From Turritopsis dohrnii (Eukaryota; Cnidaria; Hydrozoa; Anthoathecata; Oceaniidae), in NCBI GenBank assembly GCA_027922465.2, contig BQMF02000304.1:1-64000 (forward strand): a DNA stretch of 64,000 nucleotides, given 5' to 3'. Positions within the stretch are counted from its first letter, which is position 1. Every line of letters begins with the position of its first letter. Below are positions 19,839-27,965 of this stretch, piece after piece. Under the pieces are notes generated by a model. The model ran no database searches. It was not told the origin of the DNA and saw nothing but the letters and a program-made list of their open reading frames with translations. The translations under genes and the position numbers were made by a program.

Positions 19839-19852
19839 TTATTATAAGAGAA
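19839..19852. promoter_or_regulatory. 14-bp bidirectional start cassette
   Basis: Two ATG codons on opposite strands are separated by only 14 bp. Read leftward the sequence is CATTTCTCTTATAATAAATG. The same CATTTCTCTTATAATAAA word recurs between the divergent pair at 22509-22527. A TATAATAAA core placed directly at the start suggests near-leaderless transcripts. Confidence 0.65.
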
Positions 19853-20935
19853 ATGAACTACGACAAGGTGCGGTATATACCAAAATTCGGGCAACCCAGT
19901 ACACTCTTAGCTGCTAAGGAACTGTGGGAGCAAAGGATCGTTGTGGATCAACAAGGGAGCTTTTTCATCGCTAAGTTTCGCGATATTTTTTCATTTCCGT
20001 TTGTACCCATGGAAAATGATAGATGGCTCGATATCGACATGTACCCAGGACAGTTATCTTTTGCTACCTGGTTAGCTACGACTGGTTGCGGCATATCAAC
20101 GCAACATCTACACCATAAGAACCCTATGATTGCGAGCATCTACCGCTTTCACGTCTATTTTCAGATACGTCTGATCTTGAAGCAACTTGAAATTCCTCTA
20201 CCAAGTGAACTAAGCTTCAACCCGCGAGATAACAAATACAATTCAAGTGCGTTCAAGACGCTCTCTGCAGAGTTTGACATACCAGCTGACAAGTTCTTCT
20301 GGCGATACCCTGCTCGCATGCGGAGAATTGGCAAGAGTTGGGAATTCTACGTTCAAAATGATGTTGATGCTGGGTTAAGTAGAGCTGGTATACAACGCTT
20401 GTTGCAGAGTACGCGGATGTACGCACGAATGCTTTTAGAAAGTCAGGCGAGTGCACGTTCCGTTATAGCGGGTGACACTGGACGTGCCTTGGATGCTCAA
20501 AAGATCTTCATGACCGCAGTAGAGCAAGCGATCCGGAAAGACACCTCTTTAGCGGAAGAGATTGGTAAGTTCCAGAAAGCCTTAAGTTACGCTAGATCGG
20601 AACCTGATTTTGGCGTTGCCCTCGGTACATACCTAATACCCAGCGATTTAAAGCTTGGGAATCTCGACAACATCTCGGATTTTTCGACAAAGCTTACCGT
20701 TGCGACTCACATCGGTAAACTACCACCACCACCTAAACAACACTCTTTGGGAGCATTTCAGGGTCGCAGAATGGCTTCCTCCGATCCTCCAACATCTTCC
20801 GTTAAGCGAGCTCAAACATCTCCCGTTAAGCAAGTTCCAACGTCTTCCGCGGCTAAGCAGCATGAAGAAGAAAAGCAAGCTCTCATGTGGGTAGGTGTCG
20901 GTTTAATTGCGGTTCTTTTGTATTTCAAACCATAG
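19853..20935 (+). CDS. conserved Polinton protein with C-terminal membrane anchor
   Basis: 360 residues from the ATG at 19853. I prefer this start to 19826 because the latter lies inside the divergent partner. Conserved-looking blocks include LSFATWLATTGCGIS, MIASIYRFHVYFQIR and AGLSRAGIQRLLQSTRMYA, of a kind I associate with an unnamed Polinton/adintovirus-like protein. A Pro/Ser-rich spacer with TSSVKRA/TSPVKQV/TSSAAKQ repeats (about 315-340) precedes a C-terminal transmembrane segment (WVGVGLIAVLLYF). The stop overlaps the 3' end of the opposite-strand gene by 33 bp. A virion structural or membrane-associated role is inferred. Confidence 0.7.
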   Translation: MNYDKVRYIPKFGQPSTLLAAKELWEQRIVVDQQGSFFIAKFRDIFSFPFVPMENDRWLDIDMYPGQLSFATWLATTGCGISTQHLHHKNPMIASIYRFHVYFQIRLILKQLEIPLPSELSFNPRDNKYNSSAFKTLSAEFDIPADKFFWRYPARMRRIGKSWEFYVQNDVDAGLSRAGIQRLLQSTRMYARMLLESQASARSVIAGDTGRALDAQKIFMTAVEQAIRKDTSLAEEIGKFQKALSYARSEPDFGVALGTYLIPSDLKLGNLDNISDFSTKLTVATHIGKLPPPPKQHSLGAFQGRRMASSDPPTSSVKRAQTSPVKQVPTSSAAKQHEEEKQALMWVGVGLIAVLLYFKP

Positions 20936-22511
20936 CCAGTTGCCTATCAGACCAACCCCCAAAACTACGACTAGCCATGCATTGCTTGCTAGAGCTATGA
21001 CACCTTTCTTCAGAAAGTTTAAGAGCCAGCTTACAACACTTCCAATGATCCCCGGCAATGCAGCTCCAAGTTTGCTTGCAAGTTTTCCGAGAAGGCGTCC
21101 AAGTGCTTCGAGCTGCTTCTTCACCCATTGCTGCACACCAGCTCTTCCAGAAGCAGCAGGAGGACTTCCTGGAGGAGCACCACCACCACCTGTGAGAGAG
21201 GTTGCTATCGTTGATATTACCAGCGAAAACGCTGTTAAGATTGAAACGATTGTGATGCCTTGCTCTCGAAAGAGGATGCGAAGTTTCTCCCCTAGTGTTC
21301 TATCCTTGTCGAGGACTTTGAATACCGTCTCTTTGATGCGCGACCACTGGCTAGACAACTCCTTGCGGTTACCACTGAGCACCTCTAGTCGATCTGCACG
21401 CTCCGCTTTCAAATTGGAGAGTCGTCGCTTAATCTCTTCTTGTATTTCAGGATTGCTTGTTTCACCTAGTTTACGTTCTTCTTTTGCTATTTATTTATTT
21501 ATTTATTTATTTACGAATGTTTACCCAGGATAGCCTCTTCAGTTCCGTAAGGTACTGTTATCAATGAGGGTCCTGCGAAGGAGGTCCTAGTGCATTTAAA
21601 GCCCCCATTTGGGCTACGGAAGCTGTAATGACAGGAACCGCTCAACTAGACAACCACCCTAGACATCATTCCTACTCTCTTGCTGAGTGCTAAGCAGAGA
21701 GGATTGATTCACACTGTTATAGTCGCTGGCATGACTCGGTCGGGGATTGAACCCGCGACCTCCCGAACAGGAAGCGAGCACTCTACCACAAGGCTACCAG
21801 GCTACCAGTTTGATTATCGAGTTCGCCTAATTTTGCTAAGTTGTTCTCCAGCTCCCCACGTATTCGTTTTAGTGCATCGTCTAAGCCTCTAAGTTCACGC
21901 AAATTAAATTCAATCCCATGCTCGCTTAAGAACTCCTCTACCTCTAATGTTTTTGGGGTGCCTTGCTCGAGCATTTCACCCAATACCTCCCTCGCATTTG
22001 AGATTTTGTCGAGGACTTGACTGTCATCCAAGCTATCCATTTCAATATTTTCTAGTTGTTTCGCTAGTTTACGTCTTCCCTTATGCATCCAGTCTGGTGT
22101 ACTATCAACACCTGTCAGTCTTTTTATAGCATCCTCACCACCTAGGGTTTTCAAAATACTTTCTTTAACGTAAAATCCTCCCCTTTTTTTCGTTAATTTA
22201 TGCCATTCATCATTTTTATAAAATTCAACTTTTACAACACCTGGTGTTTTCGTTTCTGAAGTTACTCAAAACCGATCCAAAGCCAAATTGGGATCTCCTT
22301 CTATACCGAGAAACTTGTATAACTCTTCTATTGTCTGTCTTTTAATTTCTATTCCCTGCTGAATTGATGTGCTTGGTATTTCAGAAGAATCGCCTGTGTC
22401 AGATATAAGCGGTGTAGTGTCAGATATAAGCGGTGTAGTGTCAGATGTAAACGATGTATCTTCTACATCGTCAAAGTTACCGTAAGGTGTTTCAAATGAG
22501 TTAAAGGCCAT
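20903..22511 (-). pseudogene. conserved Polinton membrane protein, broken by TGA and a SINE
   Basis: Three minus-strand segments form one gene. Segment 22511-22266 starts at MAFNSFETPYG and ends in TGA at 22268-22266. Segment 22265-~21806 continues in exactly the same frame through a globular region (FYKNDEWHKL, LGGEDAIKRLTGV, EFLSEHGIEFNLREL). Segment ~21488-20903 carries on after a SINE with a coiled helix, a Gly-rich linker and hydrophobic segments (ITIVSILTAFSLVISTI, then LPGIIGSVVSWLLNF and WLVVVLGVGLIGNW). The C-terminal layout is one I associate with a very common cnidarian Polinton protein of unknown role. The TGA could in principle be read through, but the SINE makes this copy non-functional as a single product. 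Confidence 0.75.
21489..21805 (-). mobile_element. tRNA-derived SINE inside a Polinton gene
   Basis: On the minus strand the head (from about 21805) reads as a tRNA-like unit with box A-like TGTGGTAGAGTG and box B GGGTTCAATCC. The body ends in GAAGAGGCTATCC and the tail is an AAAT microsatellite (21489-21513). The coding sequence on both sides belongs to one gene. A target duplication is not obvious. Confidence 0.85.
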
Positions 22512-22527
22512 TTCTCTTATAATAAAC
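22512..22527. promoter_or_regulatory. 16-bp bidirectional start cassette of the capsid gene
   Basis: The spacer between the minus-strand ATG (22511-22509) and the capsid ATG (22528) is TTCTCTTATAATAAAC. It matches the 19839-19852 cassette, here pointing rightward to the capsid gene. Confidence 0.65.
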
Positions 22528-23784
22528 ATGTATGGTATTGCAAACCCTCATAAGGAATATATGACTCGCTTTGCCTTCAACGCACCGCGTCAGCATGTCA
22601 AGATCTCGAATACACCAAGTACCATTGACCAGACTCTATATCTAGATGTGAGGCTGCCGAATCTAGGTGCTAATGATGTCATTCTACCAGAATCGCTCAA
22701 GCTTACGTTTGATATCAAACTCAACTCCACCGATACAGGACGCTACATCGTCAACAACTTGGGAAAGGCTTTGATCGAACAGTTGACTATCAGTTACGAA
22801 GGAAACATCATCCAAGACATTCAAAATGCGGATGTGATGGAAATTTACAAGGACAGATGGCTACCTGAGGAAATGCAAGTGGAACGTATCCAACAGGGAA
22901 TAGATCCGGAGGGTAATGTGAACAAGCTCAGAGTCACACCGGGTGCAACGAGTACTTCAACGAGTAATTCCGCCCTGGCAGCTGTCTATGGTAACCGTTT
23001 TGCCATTCCTCTATGGGAATTTTTTGAACTCGTCAAGCATCTCCCCTATGTACAGCTTCGCGATCGTTTAAGCTTCAAAATTAAATTCGCAGAGTATGGA
23101 AAGGTCATCAAAGATGCAGGATCAGGATCAGGTGCTTCGAAGAAAGATCCTGACGGCACCTACACTATCTCCAACATTGCTCTAGAATTCGACAAGGTAG
23201 AAGATTCTGACTTCAAACTAAAGGTCTACAATGAACTTGCCAATAGACGACTACCCTACACGCGTGTTTTACGACATAGAATAATCCCTTTGGACAAGAA
23301 AGATACCGCCTGGAATATACAGGTAAACGTGCCCAGCAAGAGTTTAAAGGCTCTTGTTCTATTCTTTCTTGATCCAGACAAACGAAAAGCATACGCTATG
23401 GATAACACCCATTACTACAACCCGAAAATCAGCAAGGTAGACATTACCATCGAAGGAGAGCCTAATCAACTCTATACACAGGGCTTACTTCCAGAAGAAA
23501 TGTATGCCCCGGCACGGAAGTATTTCACTTCCAATGAACTGCTGCCAGCCATTAGTCCTTCTAAATTCTTTGATTCTAATTACTGTCTTTTTATCGACTT
23601 TCGAAGTGTTGCTGACAATACTCTACATGGTGCGGGGAGGCGCCTCAAAAACACTTCAGATGGTGTCACACTGCAGATCACCAAAAAAGCTGATGGTGCG
23701 GGAGCCATCCAATGTTACCTCTTTGTGCTACAAGATGGACAGGTTAACTTCATGAATGAGCGCTTCCACAGTGTCGGCTACTAA
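22528..23784 (+). CDS. major capsid protein, double jelly-roll (Polinton PY)
   Basis: 418 residues, close to the usual size of Polinton capsid proteins. The first jelly-roll has the family-like LPESLKLTFDIKLN strand followed by NNLGKALIEQLTISYEGNII and an aromatic/charged MEIYKDRWLP segment. The second half (from about 235) has LPYTRVLRHRIIPL, a KALVLFFLDPDKR strand, KVDITIEGEPNQLY and a C-terminal strand block. No stop or frameshift interrupts it. It is followed after 5 nt by the packaging ATPase gene, as expected of a morphogenesis block. Confidence 0.92.
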   Translation: MYGIANPHKEYMTRFAFNAPRQHVKISNTPSTIDQTLYLDVRLPNLGANDVILPESLKLTFDIKLNSTDTGRYIVNNLGKALIEQLTISYEGNIIQDIQNADVMEIYKDRWLPEEMQVERIQQGIDPEGNVNKLRVTPGATSTSTSNSALAAVYGNRFAIPLWEFFELVKHLPYVQLRDRLSFKIKFAEYGKVIKDAGSGSGASKKDPDGTYTISNIALEFDKVEDSDFKLKVYNELANRRLPYTRVLRHRIIPLDKKDTAWNIQVNVPSKSLKALVLFFLDPDKRKAYAMDNTHYYNPKISKVDITIEGEPNQLYTQGLLPEEMYAPARKYFTSNELLPAISPSKFFDSNYCLFIDFRSVADNTLHGAGRRLKNTSDGVTLQITKKADGAGAIQCYLFVLQDGQVNFMNERFHSVGY

Positions 23785-23789
23785 AATAA

Positions 23790-24395
23790 ATGAACCTTAT
23801 TAAAGATCCTTGTACCACCATTTTTTCAGGACCGACAGGCTGTGGCAAGACGGAACTGGCTCTACGCTTACTACAGAACCACTTCAAGCACCACTTTGAC
23901 TACATCGTCATTCTCTGTCCTTCCCTCCGATGGAATACAACCTATAAAGACTGTACGATTCTCTGGGAAGATGATGATGTTTTCCTGATCGAACCTACAC
24001 CACAACAGGACTTACTATATTGGATTGAGATATTCACCAAGCAATTGGCAGGGCAGGAAACCTTATTCATCATCGATGATTCCATAGCTGATGAGAAACT
24101 CGATAAGAAGAGGACTCCACTTCTCAATCTAAGTACCACAGGACGTCATCAAAAACATAGTCTATGGCTTCTCACCCAAGTCTACACAGCTCTTCCAAAA
24201 ACTATCAGACGGCAAGCAAAGATGCTATTCGTTTGGTATCCTAAAGAGAAGAGTGATGTTAAGCTTATCGATGATGAAACCAATGTCATCAAAAACGACT
24301 GGAGTGACATCTTGCAAGAATTGGATGCTTCAGAACACGCATATCTTTACATACGATGTAGGTTCCCAAGGAGTTACAAGGTTGTTCTTCAATAA
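23790..24395 (+). CDS. FtsK/HerA-type DNA-packaging ATPase (A32-like)
   Basis: 201 residues. Walker A is at about 14-21 (GPTGCGKT) and Walker B at about 92-97 (LFIIDD). These are followed by an STTGRHQKHSLWLLTQVY segment with the sensor-like Gln typical of A32-like packaging ATPases. It would drive DNA into capsids. The start is in a TAAAATAAATG context 5 nt after the capsid stop. The stop lies inside an inverted repeat shared with the convergent ankyrin gene. Confidence 0.95.
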   Translation: MNLIKDPCTTIFSGPTGCGKTELALRLLQNHFKHHFDYIVILCPSLRWNTTYKDCTILWEDDDVFLIEPTPQQDLLYWIEIFTKQLAGQETLFIIDDSIADEKLDKKRTPLLNLSTTGRHQKHSLWLLTQVYTALPKTIRRQAKMLFVWYPKEKSDVKLIDDETNVIKNDWSDILQELDASEHAYLYIRCRFPRSYKVVLQ

Positions 24396-24413
24396 GTATA
24401 CAAACTTATTGAA
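24388..24413. terminator. bidirectional hairpin holding both stop codons
   Basis: TTCAATAAGT and ACTTATTGAA form a perfect 10-bp stem with a 6-nt loop. The left arm contains the ATPase stop (CAA TAA) and the right arm, read on the minus strand, contains the ankyrin gene stop (CAA TAA). Confidence 0.7.
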
Positions 24414-25461
24414 AATAGCCAGTTAGAAATTTCTTATCTTCCTCATCATAGTACCAATCCCACACCCTATCCGGATGCATGGTAACCTCCACCAACTCGT
24501 AATAGAGATCTTTTCCGAATCGACGCTTGTGATGATAGCGAAAGAGCTCCTCGTGAATAGCGTCATAACCTAACCAACGTCGACAGAGTGCAACAATCAT
24601 AAAGTGACCATTTAAAGCTGCTAAATATATCATCTGGTTAAAATCCACCTCACCGCACTCCTTTAGCAGTTTAACTATCTCAATCTGACCAAACAAAGCT
24701 GCTGCTAGCATTGCCCTTTCAAAATCATCCTCGGCCCACTCCTTATATAATTTGACGATCTCAATGTGACCATTCTCAGCTGCTAACCATATTGCTAGGT
24801 GAAAACCCGTCGCACCCCACTCCTTACATAGTTTAACTATCTCGATGTGACCCTTGCAAGTTGCATTTTCCATTGCCTGGTTAAAATCCGTCGCACCCCA
24901 CTCTTTACATAGTTTAACGATCTCGATGTGACCATTCTCAGCTGCTCTACATAGAGCCTCATCAAAATCTGTCGCACCCCACTCCTTGCATAGTTTAACT
25001 ATCTCGATGTGACCTTTGAAAGCTGCATTTTCCATTGGTAGGTCAAAACCCGTCGCACCCCACTCCTTACATAGTTTAACTATCTCGATGTGACCCTTGT
25101 AAGCTGCCGTTATCATTGCCCCATCAAAATAGGTTGCACCCCATTCCTTACAGAGTTCAACAATTTCGATGTCACCATTGGAAGCTGCTCTCCACATTGC
25201 CCAGTCAAAATCAGTCGCACCCCACTCCTTGCAGAGTTTAACTAGCTCGATGTGACCCTTGAGAGCTGCTGCAGCCATTGCCTCATCAAACGCCGTCGCA
25301 CCCCACTCCTTTAACACCTTGACCTTCTCGATGTCACCATTTCTAGCTGCTAGTTCCATTGCCTTATTAAAATCACTCACATTATGTGACTGTCCATATC
25401 CTAGTCTCTCCTTAGTCTTGTTATATAAAGAAGTAACAACCTTTCTGAAATAACTCAACAT
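24406..25461 (-). CDS. ankyrin-like protein with ten 27-residue repeats
   Basis: 351 residues. The N-terminal ~25 residues (MLSYFRK, then SLYNKTKERLGYGQS) are the leader shared with the polymerase and are encoded by the terminal inverted repeat. From about residue 30 to 285 there are ten repeats with consensus CKEWGATDFD-AM--AA-NGHIEIVKL. The period is 27 residues (81 bp) rather than the usual 33 of ankyrin repeats. The C-terminal cap is aromatic and acidic (VWDWYYDEEDKKFL). Such proteins usually bind other proteins; in this element it may be a host-interaction accessory, which is inference. Near-identical repeat DNA suggests recent expansion or gene conversion. Confidence 0.85.
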   Translation of the reverse strand: MLSYFRKVVTSLYNKTKERLGYGQSHNVSDFNKAMELAARNGDIEKVKVLKEWGATAFDEAMAAAALKGHIELVKLCKEWGATDFDWAMWRAASNGDIEIVELCKEWGATYFDGAMITAAYKGHIEIVKLCKEWGATGFDLPMENAAFKGHIEIVKLCKEWGATDFDEALCRAAENGHIEIVKLCKEWGATDFNQAMENATCKGHIEIVKLCKEWGATGFHLAIWLAAENGHIEIVKLYKEWAEDDFERAMLAAALFGQIEIVKLLKECGEVDFNQMIYLAALNGHFMIVALCRRWLGYDAIHEELFRYHHKRRFGKDLYYELVEVTMHPDRVWDWYYDEEDKKFLTGYFQ

Positions 25462-25727
25462 CCTTTATTATATAGACTTTTTCAACTTGGAAATTTTTTA
25501 CGAGTGGACAGAACTGACGCATGAGTCAGGGGATTTCCCTGACTCATTCAATATGTATGTTAGCAGTATTCAACAATAGTGCTGATGTCAGCAGTTTTCG
25601 ACGGTTTTCGACGATAGTGCTGATGTCAACAGTTTTCGTTGGTTTTCGACGAAAGTGCTGACGTCAACACTTTTCGACGGTTTTCGACGATAGTGCTGAT
25701 GTCAACAGTTTTCGACGCATGCGCAGA
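25383..25727. repeat. right terminal inverted repeat
   Basis: The reverse complement matches the left end: CCCCTTCTGCGCATGCG, four CRE-like monomers (one perfect TGACGTCA, three TGATGTCA), the TGAGTCAGGG/CCCTGACTCA inverted repeat (25522-25546), CACTCGTAAAAAATTTCC, AATAAAGG and the shared leader codons. It is much shorter than the left end because the CRE array has fewer copies. Confidence 0.9.
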
Positions 25728-25835
25728 AGGGGTTTGATTGATGGGGTCATCGGTTGCGCCAAAATCGTGTGTTTCGTGTGTGTGACTGCTGCTGACTGAT
25801 AGATATAGGTGGTGCTGATTGATAGATATAGGCGG

Positions 25836-25885
25836 ATTGTAGCGCAATGTGTGTGCGCGTGTGTGTGCGTGTGCGCGTGCGCGTT
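25836..25885. repeat. GT/GC alternating microsatellite
   Basis: A run of alternating purine-pyrimidine dinucleotides (TGTGTGCGCGTG type), prone to Z-DNA. Confidence 0.85.
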
Positions 25886-25904
25886 TTTGCGCTGGAACTC
25901 TCAA

Positions 25905-26940
25905 TATACTATCTCTGGCCAAATTTGGACCAAATTTCGAAAGTTCTTCAAATTTCATGAAATTTTGCATGGATTACATTTGAAAGGTGCTGATTTCAAA
26001 TTTGACAGTCATTTTGTCAGAATTGACTAAAATTGGACAATTTGGGCCAAATTTGGACCAAATTTCGAAAGTTCTTCAAATTTCATGAAATTTTGCATGG
26101 ATTTCATTTGAAAGGTGCTGATTTCAATTCTGGCAATCATTTTGTCAGATTTGACTAAAATTGGACAATTTGGGCCAAATTTGGACCAAATTTCGAAAGT
26201 TCTTCAAATTTCATGAAATTTTGCATGGATTACAATTGAAAGGTGCTGATTTCAAATTTGACAGTCATTTTGTCAGAATTGACTAAAATTGGACAATTGG
26301 GGCCAAATTTGGACCAAATTTGGAAAGTTCTTCAAATTTCATGAAATTTTGCATGGATTACAATTGAAAGGTGCTGATTTCAATTCTGACAATCATTTTG
26401 TCAGATTTGACTAAAATTGGACAATTTGGGCCAAATTTGGACCAAATTTCGAAAGTTCTTCAAATTTCATGAAATTTTGCATGGATTACAATTGAAAGGT
26501 GCTGATTTCAAATTTGACAGTCATTTTGTCAGAATTGACTAAAATTGGACAATTGGGGCCAAATTTGGACCAAATTTGGAAAGTTCTTCAAATTTCATGA
26601 AATTTTGCATGGATTACAATTGAAAGGTGCTGATTTCAATTCTGACAATCATTTTGTCAGATTTGACTAACATTGGACAATTTGGGCCAAATTTGGACCA
26701 AATTTCGAAAGTTCTTCAAATTTAATGAAATTTTGCATGGATTACAACTGAAAGGTGCTGATTTCAAATTTGACAGTCATTTTGTCAGAATTGACTAATT
26801 TCGAAAGTTCTTCAAATTTCATGAAATTTTGCATGTATTACAATTGAAAGGTGCTGATTTCAAATTTGACAGTCATTTTCTAAAATTGGACAATTTGGGC
26901 CAAATTTGGACCAAATTTTGAAAAATCTTCAATTTTCATG
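25905..26940 (+). repeat. satellite of about 128-bp monomers
   Basis: Eight or so tandem copies of a unit with CCAAATTTGGACCAAATTTC, GAAAGTTCTTC, TTTTGCATGGATTACA and GAAAGGTGCTGATTTCAA. Two variants alternate (TTTGACAGTCATTTTG and TCTGACAATCATTTTG), giving a dimer of about 256 bp. The array begins about 180 bp beyond the Polinton end and the last copies are truncated. Confidence 0.9.
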
Positions 26941-27639
26941 AATAAACATCATAGTGAATTGCAAAGCTGTCAAGATTAAGTTAAATAAATTAAAGAAGGG
27001 AGTAATTTGATGAATTCCAGACTGCATCAAATTATTAGTCTGTGTATAAGTCATTCAGATATCTTGAAAATTAGCCTAAAGCAATTTTCTCAAGGGGTGA
27101 TGCGGAAATTGTTCAAGCATAATGGCTTCTAGTTTCTTTTAAGATTGAGTTTAACAACAGTTGTTTACCTGTTTGCTTAGACAGTGACATCCGACAGGCC
27201 CACCATGGTTGGGCCTGAGGGGAAGAAAAATTTTTGAAACAAGGGACAGCCAGATCGCCGAAAAATGCACTTCCCAGGAGATTTCTTTACGATATCGTAC
27301 GTGGATAAAACAAGAATAATTGTTGGCAACATTATTTTAGAGGAAAAATTTAAATAATGCAGCCAAGTGGGGGACGTTCCAACTCGTGAACCCCAAACGC
27401 GAGGACTGAGCTTCACAGTATATAGCTTGAATCTCTCAGTCTTAACTCCCTTGACTGCATGGCCGAAATGTTTATTAGTAAAATTTCTTTGATTATATCC
27501 TGTGCGTTCATAACACGTTCATAACGTGGCGAATAAAATGTAGCAATAAAAAAAACGAAGAAAAGAACGAAGAAAAAAAAAACATTGAAAAAAGAAATTG
27601 TTATGGAATGTGAAAGATCATTTGTTAGAGATCACAAGT
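26941..27639. other. no gene recognised
   Basis: AT-rich DNA with no convincing coding frame. A short block at about 27582-27640 recurs imperfectly at about 28350-28432, so a low-copy dispersed repeat is present. Confidence 0.35.
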
Positions 27640-27965
27640 GCAGCTGGTTACACAATAAAGTGTCCTTTCGTCTTCGCTAGCATTTTTACCCCGGTGTGAA
27701 CGCATCAACCACTTCTTTAGTGGGAATATCCCATCTACAAGTAGATAATATGGTAAGGTTTGCTCATGTTTTTGCTCAATTGGGCCATGTAGGAAATCAT
27801 CTTCAAACATTTTTCCTTTTCTGAATTTGCCAGAACAACACTGCCGTTGTTGAAACCGTACTGCCCTAAGTCAAAAAGCGTGAAGCAACAGTTCGCATCG
27901 CAAACTGCTGCCAGGAGAATACTAAAGAACCTTTTATAGTTGTAATAAAACCATGGTTTCTTCTT
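27640..27965 (-). pseudogene. PIF/Harbinger (HARBI1-like) transposase relic
   Basis: On the minus strand one frame reads FFSILLAAVCDANCCFTLFD and then VVLANSEKEK. After a frameshift another frame reads PYYLLVDGIFPLKKWLM and then HRGKNASEDERTLY. These are two consecutive conserved blocks of DDE_Tnp_4 transposases, the second spanning the catalytic Asp region (VDGIFPLK). The ends of the gene are not recognisable, so only a core fragment survives. Confidence 0.75.

Larger units (their letters stand above)
8460..25727. mobile_element. Maverick/Polinton element, about 17.3 kb
   Basis: Inverted termini bracket a gene set that defines Polintons: protein-primed DNA polymerase B, rve integrase, double jelly-roll capsid protein and A32-like packaging ATPase. 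Both ends start inward with CCCCTTCTGCGCATGCG followed by CRE-rich repeats, and the inner inverted repeat continues into the first codons of the two outermost genes. The expected 6-bp target duplication is not visible, probably because the left end has been duplicated. Polymerase and capsid genes are intact; two other genes are broken. I could not recognise an adenovirus-type protease gene. Confidence 0.95.

Noticed and set aside
20907..21533. 208-residue plus-strand frame
   Set aside because: Shadow of the minus-strand Polinton membrane-protein gene; composition is Ser/Arg-rich and no domain is seen.
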